Below, in pieces: positions 33,005 to 43,545 of a DNA stretch of 51,120 bases. The stretch lies in assembly GCA_002917075.1 (NCBI GenBank), contig NTMA01000153.1, positions 1 through 51,120 on the forward strand. The letters are read 5' to 3'. The notes beneath the pieces are model-generated. The model did no database searches, had not been told where the DNA came from, and worked only from the letters and a program-made list of their open reading frames with translations. Origin of the DNA: Hawksworthiomyces lignivorus. Its lineage: Eukaryota; Ascomycota; Sordariomycetes; Ophiostomatales; Ophiostomataceae. Within the stretch, counting starts at the first letter, position 1, and each line of letters begins with the position of its first letter. The translations under genes were made by a program, and so were the position numbers.

Positions 33005-33716
33005 ATGTCTGACGACGAGCGTGTCACCAAGCCCTTCAAGTTCGTCACTGGTAAGGCTTTCCCCCCCAATTGCTCCCTCGGCTCTAATTGCGAGAAAAAA
33101 AAATTCAAAAAATCCATCGTATGACACAATCGCTAACCACCGGCCGCCGCAGCTGGTATGTCAACATGCTTCCCATCACGTCCCGTCCCTGCTGTTCCAC
33201 GATAGCCAGCCCTGCCTCGCTTCTCGGTTGCGACTTTTTCGACGCCGGCGCCTTTCTTCGCTCTGCAGACCCGGTCGTGACGGATCCCTTAGTAACCTGA
33301 TATTCACTCTCTTCTGTCTAGGTGTCGATGCGCGGTTCCCCAACACGAACCAGACCAAGCACTGCTGGCAGAACTACGTCGACTACCACAAGTGCATTCT
33401 CGCCAAGGGCGAGGACTTTGCTCCCTGCCGCCAGGTTCGCTTCCTCCACTTGCTTCCGCCCCTCGCGTCCGGCGCTGCCGCTGCCTTGGAAATGTGCCTC
33501 ATTCTAACCGATCTACAGTTCTGGCTCGCCTACCGGTCTCTGTGCCCCAGCGGCTGGGTAAGTTCGACGTACCCGTTTTGAATCTCCCCTCTCTTTCGTA
33601 GACGGCGGTGCCAAAGGGCGCCTTGATGTGTGGGCAGTGTGCTGACCCCCGGTTTGCAGTACAAGCGCTGGGATGACCAGAGAGAAGCCGGCACCTTCCC
33701 CGTCCGTCTGGAGTAG
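33005..33716 (+). CDS. cox12: cytochrome c oxidase subunit 6B (Cox12)
   Basis: Five exons, 33005-33050, 33153-33155 (3 nt), 33322-33434, 33519-33557 and 33660-33716, give 85 residues. It is an intermembrane-space subunit of complex IV with a twin-Cys fold: HCWQNYVDYHKC supplies CX9C and CRQFWLAYRSLC supplies CX10C. KPFKFVT and GVDARFPNTNQTKHC are family signatures. The 3-nt exon is inferred from a CTAAC branch point and CAG directly before CTG, and GTATGT directly after it; it adds one Ala. Skipping it still keeps frame (FVTGVDARF), so both forms are possible. A TGTACATA element starts 2 nt after the stop codon. Confidence 0.93.
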
Positions 33717-34233
33717 ATGTACATATTAAGAGGCATTTTTTTTAGACTGAGGATGGCGGATGGACGGGATTTGGATTGTTCAGTACAGCAAAAGAAGATT
33801 CAAAGATAGAAATATCGAAAAACGCCAGTTGACGTTGTACCAATACCACGGATATTTACCTGTCGGACTCTGATCTGCCTAGCGGATCACGTCCTTGGAT
33901 ATTGCTACAGGTTGAATTCGCAATGTGCTTACTGTATCTCTGCTGCTCGTGATTATCATACCTGGAACAAATCCCGGGATGGCCCCAAAGCATCTCAAGT
34001 ATTCCTGGTCCTAAATCATACCAGAATAAATATGTACACAGTGGAATCGAAATCGACTCTACCAAATAATCACACTCGTTGGAGTGAACACCAAACATGA
34101 TATCGTGTAGAATACAGCGAATAGGCTACAAAAGAATCACAAAACTCCAAACGCTAAACTGCCCAAAATGAATCCATATCAGAGACTCGACGAATTTCCC
34201 TGCCGCAGAGAGATCGCATCGCCGTCCGCGTCA
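33717..34233. other. convergent 3' region
   Basis: 517 bp between COX12 and the Sde2 gene; AT-rich. No gene seen. Confidence 0.6.
33718..33725 (+). promoter_or_regulatory. possible PUF-protein element in the COX12 3' UTR
   Basis: TGTACATA matches the UGUANAUA core bound by Puf3-class RNA-binding proteins, which control nuclear-encoded mitochondrial mRNAs in yeasts. It sits immediately after the stop codon. An 8-mer can occur by chance. Confidence 0.35.
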
Positions 34234-35145
34234 TTACTTTTCCTCGTCCTCCTCGTCTTCCTCATCGGAGCTCATGAACTCGTCGAGGTCGTCGTCAAAC
34301 CCGACATACACTCTGGCTTTTTCTTTGCCTTTGCCGTCCTTTTTGGCGGCTGCCGAAGCGGACGACTCGGCCACGGGGGACTCGGAGCCGCTGCCGCTCC
34401 GGTTGCCGTCGTCTTCGTCGTCGTCCTCCTCCTCGTTGCTGCTGCTGCCGCTGCCCGAGGCCCCCGACGTGTTGGAGCCCACCGACGTGCCCAGCTGCAG
34501 GTTGTCGGTGAACTTGCCGTTCTTCATGGCAGCGAGGACGGCCGACCGGGTGCGCTCGATGGCCTCCTCGCGGTCCTCGACCCACTTGCCATCCAGGCGG
34601 CCCTTGCTGCTGCTGCCGCCGCCGTTCTTGATCTCCTCTTCCTTCTTCTCGGCCATCTCGACGATCTGCTCCCACCGCTGGCGCCGCTTCTCCTTCTCCT
34701 TGCGGTCCATCTCGGGCTTGATCGCCAGGTACTCGGCCAGCGCCTTGGTCTCCGCCACCGTGCGCAGCCGCCGCCCGTCCAGGTTGCGGCTGGACCCGTT
34801 GTCGTCCGCCCCCTTGCGCTTCGACGACATGCGCCCGCCCGCCGCGCGCAGCTGCGAGCCGAAACCGCCCTTGCCGCCGAGCACGGGCACGGACAGCCGC
34901 AGCGACACAAAGTCATCCTGCGGCCCAGACAGGAGGTCGGCTACCCGCCTCGGCGAGTCGCAGGGGAGCTGTCTGTTGGAGAGGGTGGTGAGGACCAGGC
35001 GAGACTGGATCGGCGGCAGACGCTCATAGAGGTCGCACCACAGGTCCGCAATGGATGTTGACGAGGGCACGGGAAGAGAATATGTAGACGGGAGGCCCCG
35101 GCCGGGAATACCGGCGACGAGCACGTTCACCGTCCTGTCATCCAT
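34234..35145 (-). CDS. sde2: Sde2 ubiquitin-fold splicing / genome-stability factor
   Basis: Single exon, 303 residues. Residues 1-91 look like a ubiquitin fold ending LSVPVLGG. The invariant processing site is GG-KGG (residues 90-94), followed by [17 protein letters not shown]. In fission yeast, deubiquitinating proteases cut after the GG, and the released Lys-starting fragment (Sde2-C) joins the spliceosome to help excise selected introns; human SDE2 also acts at replication forks. A helical charged segment follows ([20 protein letters not shown]). The C-terminus is acidic and Ser-rich, ending [17 protein letters not shown]. Recognition rests on the processing site and the Sde2 core and is strong. 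Confidence 0.93.
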   Translation of the reverse strand: MDDRTVNVLVAGIPGRGLPSTYSLPVPSSTSIADLWCDLYERLPPIQSRLVLTTLSNRQLPCDSPRRVADLLSGPQDDFVSLRLSVPVLGGKGGFGSQLRAAGGRMSSKRKGADDNGSSRNLDGRRLRTVAETKALAEYLAIKPEMDRKEKEKRRQRWEQIVEMAEKKEEEIKNGGGSSSKGRLDGKWVEDREEAIERTRSAVLAAMKNGKFTDNLQLGTSVGSNTSGASGSGSSSNEEEDDDEDDGNRSGSGSESPVAESSASAAAKKDGKGKEKARVYVGFDDDLDEFMSSDEEDEEDEEK

Positions 35146-35651
35146 GTTGACTAGCTGCGTTTTGATGAAATGTGCTTATGCCTTTTGTTGCGAAATGACG
35201 GTTTCGTTGAGATGTGGACGTCTTGAGTGGCTAAATTGCCGTCTGTTAGTACACTTTGTTGTAGTACATATGTACAGTACGACACTGCAAAGCGGAACGC
35301 AAAAGTGGAGGCCTGGAATGATAAGATAACGCGCCACAGTCTATAGTCTGTGGCTGAGTGTAACACGTGATTATTGTCAGGAAGTTGGGACAATGGGGAA
35401 GACAAAAGCGGCTAAGGTTTGGTGCAAGCCCTACTGGTCCGTGCACGAAAATTGGAATCTTTCACAAAAATTCGACTGGCAGTTTTCTCATTCTCTCTGT
35501 GTGTGTGTGCGCTTGTGTGGGCAAGACCGGTCTAGTAATTTTTTGACCCTGCTTTTTTTCCCGCTTCCTCTCGACTCCATTCCATTCCGGACTTCTACCC
35601 TTCAACCAAATCCCATCACCAAGCAACCTCCCCGTTGGAGCAAAAGTCAAG
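35146..35651. other. divergent promoter region, Sde2 / eS10
   Basis: 506 bp. It contains the 12-bp palindrome GTACATATGTAC at 35264-35275 and a pyrimidine-rich leader before the ribosomal protein start, as usual for ribosomal protein genes. Confidence 0.55.
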
Positions 35652-36436
35652 ATGCTCATCCCGAAGGCCGACCGCAAGAAGATTCACGAGTCCCTCTTCC
35701 GTGAGGGTGTTCTCGTTGCCCCGAAGAAGTACGTTTTTGTCCAGAGTTCGCCCCGTCGCAGAAGAGCCCCGTCACGAAATTCTGCGCAGTTACAGGATCA
35801 GTCGACGAACTGCACGGACGAAATGATTTCTCTCTCAAATCGGATAGCAGGATGCTAACATTAGGGCTTTTCCCCCGCTCTCTAGCTACGAGGTTCCTCA
35901 CCCCGAGATCGACACCAAGAACCTCTACGTGATCAAGGCTTGCCAGTCCCTGACCTCCAAGGGCTACGTCAAGACCCAGTTCTCGTGGCAATGGTACTAC
36001 TACACGCTGACTCCTGAGGTATGTGCCATCGAACAATCCAACTTTGACGAAATTCAACGCGGTATCAAACCAGTGAAGAAGGAAGCGCCAGCAAAAGAAA
36101 GAAAGGAAACAGGAACATGTGTGCTAACGAGAGGGCTTCTGACAGGGTCTCGACTACCTCCGGGAGTGGCTCCACCTCCCTGCCGAGATTGTGCCCTCCA
36201 CCCACATCAAGCAGCAGCGGTCGCACGCCCCGCCTCGTGGCATGATGGGCGGCGAGGAGCGCGAGCGGCGGCCGTTTGGCGGCCGCGGCCGCGGCGAGCG
36301 GGGCGAGCGTGGCGACCGCGAGGGCGGCTACCGGAGACGCGATGCCGGCGAGGGCAAGGAGGGCGGCGCCCCTGGCGAGTTCGCTCCCCACTTCCGTGGT
36401 GGTTTCGGCCGTGGCCGCGGTGCTCCCCCGTCCTAA
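35652..36436 (+). CDS. rps10: 40S ribosomal protein eS10
   Basis: Three exons, 35652-35728, 35886-36018 and 36146-36436, give 166 residues. [20 protein letters not shown] is the hallmark N-terminus. [36 protein letters not shown] and [12 protein letters not shown] continue the winged-helix domain. The tail is Arg/Gly-rich ([18 protein letters not shown]), typical of eS10 and likely methylated. The introns use GTACGT/TCTCTAG and GTATGT/GACAG. It is a small-subunit protein near the mRNA entry/beak region. Confidence 0.96.
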
Positions 36437-37017
36437 GTCAGGCAGCGGGCAGAGGGCGACGCAGTACCGACAGTGACGACGTGATACCGACACCATTCTC
36501 TCTCTCTTTCTCTACAAACCGACACTACATATTTGCAACGGCGCCGGATGTAGTATTAGGAAACACAAACAACGGAATAAAAGCAGCCGATTGGGAGTTC
36601 ATTTGATTGTTCAAGGGACCACATCAAGGACCATATCTATTTTTGTATCCCGTGGGAGGGCAGAGGTCAACTTCAGAAAAGGATAAAAAAAGAAAGAAAA
36701 GTTTATGGAATTGCAGGTCTCGCCTATGTGATATTTCGCAGACGTCCGCCTGCTCCTTAAAGTATCTGGCTGCATTTCGTCCACGAAAGTGTGCGGCTGA
36801 CGATAGTAATTCATTCTATTGTTTCCCGACAAATCGTCTTATGAAGAGAACTGTAGCCTCCCGAATCCTTTCAAATACGCCTCATGTAATACAGCTTTCT
36901 AGAACCCTGATCCTGCCAAGCCAAGCGCCAAATGATAAAATGATGCCCGAAACAATAAAGAGAATGGTCTCAGAAATAGAAAATAAAGAAAAAGAGAGAA
37001 ATGACTGTGTGGCCGTG
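36437..37017. other. convergent 3' region
   Basis: 581 bp between eS10 and the DUF3712 gene; AT-rich, and no convincing gene despite a 198-codon open frame. Confidence 0.55.
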
Positions 37018-39938
37018 TCATGGCCGGATATGCGCACCGATTCCTTGGCCCTTGTACCAGATGCTTTCTCGCCAAGAGCCCAACCGAACACCAACTACAG
37101 CCTCTGCATCAAGCTTCAGCTCGCCTCCCAAAGCCTTGCGGAGTTTGTCAAAGCCGACAGAGTCTGGAGACCACTCGACCGGCAGCTTTGGCGTCTCAGA
37201 TAGCCCCGGTGGCGCTGGAAATGGCACATCCGTATTGATCTCGCCGACAGGCTCTGTGTGGTTGTAAAATGCAGTGGCATTGACGGTTTCGATATATAGC
37301 GTGTTCTTTACCAATGGCGAGACCAGGGTGAAGGTTGCCGTCGAAGAAAAGACATGAAAAGTTGCATCGCGGATAAAGCTAGGCTTTGACTTTTTGTCTT
37401 CTTCACCGTCGTTGTCGTCGTCGTCATCGTCGCCACCAGGTAAAGCAATGCGTGGCGGGTGTATAGTGAAATTAAGCTTAGACAGCGCATCGCCGATTAC
37501 AGGTTGAAATGGAATACTTTCGCGGTATGTCTTCACCGTCAGAGTCGTATTGTAGCCCGATATGAATTCCGAGAGAAGGTCGCGGCCGACTTGCGAGCCA
37601 AGTTCGCCGCTCAAAGAAGGGTCCCACGTGGCGCCTACAACAAGATTTGTATTGTTTCCTGTTGCAACGTCCAGGTTCTCAGCTTTGGCGATTCCGATAA
37701 TTGTATCATTGCAGAGAACATGGATGCTAACAGATGGAATGTGTGCCGTATACTCTGTGGGGTTTGTGATGTTGACAAGCGCTTGCAAGGTGATGGAAGT
37801 AGGCGTTGTTTCAAGAATCTCAATGCTACCGACATGCGGAGCCAAGCCTTCAAGGGACCCGACAGGTAAAGCTGTTACAAGAACAGTTAGCAAAACGCAC
37901 ACAAGCCAAATAGCTTTTAATTTTTTGCGCCCAAGTTTGTCTCCCAGCATGTCCAGTGTCACTAACAGGTTCAAGTAGAGAAAAAAAGTCTAATACGGAC
38001 GTTTTACCGGGATTTTGCCCGCCGCAGGAACATCTTTCAACTCCAGCTGTCCCAGAATGGTATCAACACGGATGTCGACCAGGGCATCGATGTCCAGATC
38101 GACCTCCTGGCCGCCAAATATCAGCTTTTGAATAACCTCCGTGAGGACATCGCCATCCGTGACGTTGAGCGGGGCGTCTTCAATCCTGGACTGGATGGTA
38201 AGGGTTGCTTCCTGGTCTTTTGTTGCCCGGTGCATGGTCGAATTTGCGTCTTGCCATTTGTGCAAGTTGAGCTCGCCCAGTTTATTTTCGTGGTACAGAA
38301 CGTCTGCGTTGGCACGAACCTTGGTGACGTTGATGGCAAAGTTCATCTGAGAGGGCAGGCCGGCTGTGACGAGGATGGTGCCGGACACGGTCGGGTTGGC
38401 ATCCGGATCATCGGGCTCTGCCAGTGGATCTGGCAGAGTAAAGTGGACATCCGTCAGCGAGAAGTTCCGAATGAGGTTGTCAAATGTCCGCCCAGGGAAC
38501 GGGACGGGGACGGTGACGCTGGCGAGAATGTCGCCGATCCAGTCAGGCGTATCATCCGAATGCTGCTTCTTACCCCGAACAAACACTGTCGCGTCGTCGC
38601 CACTCATATAGCGCTTCAAGAATAGATCAAGAGGCGAGGATGACGAGTCGGGGCAGAGAGTAGTCAGTGAGTCGGGGAGCTCTTGGATCGTCCCGTTGAC
38701 TTCGACGTCAACTTCGGACTGCGGCCGTACAGCGATCGGTGCCGTGACCGCTTCGGCGACCTGAATGTAGGGGTCCACCGGGTTGCAGTTCGGGACGAGA
38801 ATCTCAAAGCTCAGCGGAGGGACATCGATCTGAACGGGAAATTTGTTGAAAGCCGAGATCAGGACCCCCGCGCCCATAGCTTTGGTGCTCGAGCCGGGAA
38901 CATCAACCTCTTGGAAGATGATGCGGTCGATGTTGTATTTCGGAAGCTCGGGGATGTCATCAGCTATACAAACCATCAGTTAGAAACGGTTATATCAAAC
39001 AAAAAGGAAAATATATTACACTGTGCTTTTTTGATACCAGCCCTCCTCTTATTCCCTCTATCTTTCGTCGTCCCTCCGACATATTACAGGATAAACTTCT
39101 CGCCAAAATAGAGCGACGCAAAGGAACGGTAGAGATATTGACCTTCAAAAACAAGAGATTCGGACACAGAGTGCGTGCCCAAAGGAATGAGGCCCGTCTT
39201 CAGTTGGATGTCTGCCTTTCCTTGAAGTCGGACGGAATCGAGGCGGCCTTCCAGCCACTGATTCGCAATGTTCCGGATGCCATCAGCCTCGCCGGGAACG
39301 AGATCAGCTACGAAATCGATCGTCGTGGTGTGGCCGTCCACGAGGCTTATGACCAAGGGCGGTATCTCGGCTGATCCCAGAAGGGTGTTTGCATACTCGG
39401 GCAGATACACGCTCACAGTGGTCTTCTCGGTGCCCAGCTGCCGAACCAGCCATGTGGTTACTTTCCCAATGCGCCTGACATAATCATTCTGCACCCTTGA
39501 TCCATCGAGGCGGAAGTTGGCCTGAATGCGAGCCCGCACGCCATCTGTGGTGATGGATTCCAGCGACAGGTTTGTGGGTTCGATGACGGTGCCCTTCTTG
39601 GCGTACTCCTCGACGGCGGCAGGGACACAGAAGGCCACCACCATGATCAGCACAGAAAGAAAGGCCAGGAGGAAGACGGCTACGATGGACGGCCATCGCT
39701 TGCCAGACTTCTTCTGGCGTGAGCGGATGGACGAGCCGACATCGCTAGCAGCACGAGAATAGTGGGAGGCTGCATCGCTGCTGGCGGCGGCTCCATTGTA
39801 AGATCGCGCAGATTCGTCGTTTCCTCCCGCGAGAAGTGGCGTCGACTCCATTGCGGCAGATTGCTCTGCACTTGGCGGATCAGATTCTGGTTCGTTTTCG
39901 GACGACAGTAAAGGAGACCGCTCTTCGGGGTCGGCCAT
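37018..39938 (-). CDS. large DUF3712 / Tag1-like vacuolar membrane protein
   Basis: Three exons, 39938-39143, 38963-38001 and 37871-37018, give about 870 residues. The cytosolic head has two acidic dileucine signals, ERSPLL and ESTPLL, then a basic RSRQKKSGKR and one membrane segment at about 83-107. This is a type II layout with most of the protein in the lumen. The luminal part repeats LEA/DUF3712-like beta modules (PPLSFEILVPNC, TPTSITLQALVNITNPTEYTAHIP) with many Asn-x-Ser/Thr sites, and ends WYKGQGIGAHIRP. The yeast counterpart may be Tag1, a vacuolar protein in autophagy termination; that link is inferred. Both donors are weak (GTCAAT, GTCCGT) but are the ones that fit phase. The first junction is uncertain, because the frame runs on to a plausible FASLYFGEKFIL. 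Confidence 0.78.
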
Positions 39939-40932
39939 GGTAAATGGAGTATGCGAGGTGGGCCGCAAAATAGCGGACACCCTACTGTATTAACCCAAGG
40001 CTCTATTCTTTGCAATGATACAACAACTTGTCCGCGTGCTTGAGAAAATAAATCCAACAGGTGTTGTGAGAAATGATTGCACCAAATGAGCTGCTTTTTA
40101 TAAGTGAAAGGATGAAAAGAATGAGAAAATGAATGAGGCGGGAAAAGTAGAGGAATAAGACAATAGCAAAGAGGAGTAAGAAGGTGGTCTACGAGTACAC
40201 ATACATTCGCGAGCGTCAGGTGACGCTGCCTGCGTGGCTGCTTTGCCAGCCAGTCCAGCACTCTCCTCCTGAAACAAAGAGGCGGGAGGCGACCCTGGCC
40301 AGAATGCCACAGTCCAAACAAGGCGAGCCAGAAGGCTGACCACGGCAAATTATTGGCTGGCAAAGCTAAGGAGCTTTCAACCCTACTCAGGCGAGTCAGG
40401 TACTCCGTAATGGAGGTACTCCGCTTTCGCATATACATAGGAGCTCGTACCTTTTTATGCCATAGTATTGCCCAAAGCAGCAAAACGACTCTGGTCACGC
40501 TGCACTAATGCCTGAGCAGCAGAAAAAAAAAAAAAAAAAAAAAAACTACATTTGACTTGACAGTGCTACATACTGTGCATTCAAATACATGCAATTGACA
40601 GTAGCACAAGAGCAAAAAGATTGACTTATCGTGATAATGAGTCAATTGGAAAATTGAGTCACTTCCAGGGCGCTGTTTCTTTGTGTACCTCTTCTCTATA
40701 TCACTTGTCATTGTTTCCTCCGTAACTCTTACTGTTCCACCTTTAGCTAGTCACTTGCTCCTAATTACCAAGACTGCTAACTACCATCTAAGTAAGTTGG
40801 TTAAGCAAACGCTCGAGGCAGCCAGAACGGGGAAATAGTCCCAACACAGCTCTTTGAGAAAAAAAAAGAAAAAAAAAAAAAACAGGCGTTGGAAAGCCTC
40901 GTCTCCCTCTCTTCATTTCAGAGGAACCAGCC
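39939..40932. other. divergent promoter region, DUF3712 gene / OTC
   Basis: 994 bp. It contains an A23 run at 40523-40545, TACTCCGTA at 40401-40409 and two TGAGTCA boxes nearer OTC. Confidence 0.6.
40638..40661. promoter_or_regulatory. paired TGAGTCA boxes (CPC1/Gcn4-type) upstream of OTC
   Basis: TGAGTCA occurs at 40638-40644 and again at 40655-40661, 17 bp apart, about 275-295 bp before the OTC start codon. This is the consensus for the bZIP regulator of general amino acid control (Gcn4, CPC1/CpcA), which is known to activate arginine genes. Confidence 0.65.
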
Positions 40933-42135
40933 ATGCGGAGTTCGATTTTTCAGTTTACAAAAATGGCCTCCCGACAAATTCAGACTCGGGCTTACTCTAC
41001 CCCTCGACATCTCATGTCCATTGCGGACTTGTCGCCAAAAGAGTTTTCCCGGCTTGTCTTAAATGCTGCCGAGTACAAGACTGCGTTCAAGTCCGGCGGA
41101 GCTCTCCCAGAGAAGCTCAAGGGCAGCCTCGCCGGCCCTGCCGTGGCCATGATGTTCAGCAAGCGCAGCACGCGGACACGGGTCTCTACCGAGTCCGCCG
41201 TGGCCATGATGGGCGGCCACCCCATGTTCCTCGGCAAGGACGACATTCAGCTCGGAGTAGGTTCAGGCGCGCGCCCAATTCGGCCCAATTGGCGACCAGT
41301 GCAGGGCAGCGACTGACACAGATCCAAATTTAGGTCAACGAGTCTCTTCTGGACACCTCCAAGGTCATCTCCTCCATGACGTCGTGCATGGTGGCCCGTG
41401 TTGGCCCGCACTCGGACGTCACGGGCCTGGCAGAGCACTCGTCGGTCCCCGTGATCAATGCCCTGTCGGCCGACTTCCACCCGCTGCAGACCATTGCTGA
41501 CTTCCTCACCATCCACGAGGCGTTTCCCGCCTCCGGCCTGAAGGAAGGCAGCCTTGGGCTCGAGGGAAAGAAGGTCGCTTGGATCGGCGACTCCAACAAC
41601 GTCCTCTTTGACCTGGCCATTGGCTGCTTCAAGATGGGCGTCGACGTCGCCGTTGCCTCGCCCGCAGGATACGGCATCCCGGACCGCATGCGGTCGCTCA
41701 TCCTCTCCTCTGGCAGCAGCAGCAGCAGCAAGCTGATCGAGACAACCGTCCCAGAGGAAGCCATTCAGGGTGCCGACATCTTGGTGACCGACACCTGGGT
41801 GTCCATGGGCCAAGAGGACGAGACCAAGAAGCGCCTGCAGGCCTTTGAGGGCTACCGGATCACGAGCGACCTGGCCAAGCGCGGCGGCGCCAACGCCGAC
41901 TGGAAGTTCATGCACTGTCTTCCCCGGCACCCAGAGGAGGTAGCAGACGAGGTCTTTTACGGCCCTCGGTCGCTTGTCTTTGATGAGGCGGAGAACCGGC
42001 TGTGGGCTGCCATTGGTATGTACAATTTTTTTCTTGCAAAAGCTACAAATTTTAAAAGAGATAAGATATGTTCTAACAATTGGATATACAGCTGCTCTAG
42101 AGGGCTTTGTCGTCAACAAGGGCAACATCGCCTAA
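40933..42135 (+). CDS. arg-12 / argB type: ornithine carbamoyltransferase, mitochondrial
   Basis: Three exons, 40933-41256, 41334-42015 and 42092-42135, give 349 residues. It joins carbamoyl phosphate and ornithine to make citrulline in arginine synthesis. The N-terminus is a mitochondrial presequence (MRSSIFQFTKMASRQIQTRA). The carbamoyl-phosphate loop is SKRSTRTR. IGDSNNVLFD and the ornithine-binding SMGQE loop are present, and the catalytic HCLPRH is in KFMHCLPRHPEEVADEVF. A Ser-rich insert (LSSGSSSSSK) follows DRMRSLI. The last intron splits the final 15 codons, and the protein ends EGFVVNKGNIA. Two TGAGTCA boxes upstream suggest cross-pathway control. Confidence 0.97.
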
Positions 42136-42387
42136 ATAAACGGCGAAAGAGGATATGGGCATATGTACAAATTGAGCATAGAGTCTATTCGTAGTAGATA
42201 GCCGGGGGGGGGGGCACATGTTTGTTTAGACTGAAAAAAAAAAGTCAAAAGGCGCCAAACGTGGTTTGATTTAATAGTTGCTTTTCCGCAAAGCGTTTAC
42301 GACTAGGTTAAACAAAAATAAGAGGCACTGGATCAAAACTTTAAACATTTTTTTTTTCTACAACAGTAAGATCTAAACCACCTCTAT

Positions 42388-43545
42388 TTAACCGGGGGGC
42401 AGCTGGCTAGCATCGACAACCTCGTCTGCCTCCTTGACAGGGGCATCCTCGTCGGGTCCGTACAGAGGCGAGCGAGGTAGGGCCATCAGACCCGTGCGGG
42501 CGGACTCCAGGATACCGAAAGGAGCAACCAGCTTCAGGAAAGAGTCAATCCGCGACGGCTTAGCAGAGCTAATGTTCTTTGTTAGTGTGGCGGTCCGAAA
42601 TTTAAAAAAATAAAATAATAATAATAATAATAATAATAACTGAAAAAAATGAAAAAAAAAAATAGAAAAAAAAATAGAAAAAAGCCGCGCAGCGGGATAG
42701 TGACGGGCTGTGACTTACATCTCGACAATGCAGCTGTTCGTGCTGATATCCAGCACCTTGCCGCCGAACTGGTGGGTGAAGTAGGTGATGCTCTTAAGGT
42801 GCTCGTGCTTGTGGCGGAGGGCCTCGCTGACGGCGAGGCGGCTCGGGTGGAAGTCGTCGCTGAGCTCGGACAGCGACACGTCGGCGGGCTCGGCGGGCTG
42901 CTCCGACGACTCGGCGTCAGCGGCCGAGTCGACGGGCGCGGTGATCTCGCGGTGGTGGGCCAGCAGCTCCTCAAAGTATTCGGGGCCGAGGATGTTGACC
43001 TTGGCCAGCAGCAGCTCGCGCTGGACGAGGGCGGCGTTGGTGTAGTCGAGGACGGCCCAGACGGGGACCAGGTCCTCCAGCTGGCGGCGGGCCTGCTCGA
43101 CGACGCCGTCCTGCCCCGTGAGCACAATGGTCATGCGGGACAGGTCCTCGACCTCGGTGCTGCAGACGACGAGCGAGTCGATGTTGAAGCCGCGGGCCGC
43201 GAGGATGCCGGACACGCGGGAGAGCACGCCCGGCTCGTTCTGCACGAGGCAGTTGAGGACGTGGCGCGTGGGCGGGGCCGACGACGGAACGGGAGTCTCA
43301 TAGAGGATGTTGGACACGGCCGCCTGGGCGGACCAGGCCGGCGGCGCATCGCTGACGGGGAGGGGCGCCTGGCGGCGGCGCAGGGCCTTGTAGGCGATGG
43401 CAGAGGTAGAGCTCGAGCTGGAGCTGTGCCGGAGAGCGGCGGCGGCAGAGGCGGCGTGAGGAAGCTGGAGGCCATTGGCCGGTCGCAGGCCGCTAGACGA
43501 AGCCGCCCGCCAAGGCGAGGACAGCAAAAGGCGGCGAGAGGCCAT
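42388..43545 (-). CDS. ilv6: acetolactate synthase small (regulatory) subunit
   Basis: Two exons, 43545-42719 and 42568-42388, give 335 residues. It binds the catalytic subunit Ilv2 in mitochondria and confers valine feedback control on branched-chain amino acid synthesis. The presequence is Ser/Arg/Ala-rich (1-60). The ACT domain begins at about 94: VLNCLVQNEPGVLSRVSGIL, ARGFNIDSLVV, DLSRMTIVL. KVNILGPEYFEELL and the C-terminal domain (CIVEISAKPSRIDSF, PFGILESARTGLMALPRS) complete the family order. A Ser/Glu-rich linker (about 210-230) is less typical. The 150-nt intron contains an (ATA)n microsatellite. A TGAGTCA box lies about 165 bp upstream. Confidence 0.96.
42614..42639. repeat. (ATA)n microsatellite in the ILV6 intron
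   Basis: About eight ATA/AAT units lie inside the only intron of the acetolactate synthase small subunit gene, next to A-rich tracts. Confidence 0.85.

Noticed and set aside
36607..37203. 198-codon plus-strand frame between eS10 and the DUF3712 gene
   Set aside because: It overlaps the DUF3712 C-terminal exon and has no family features.
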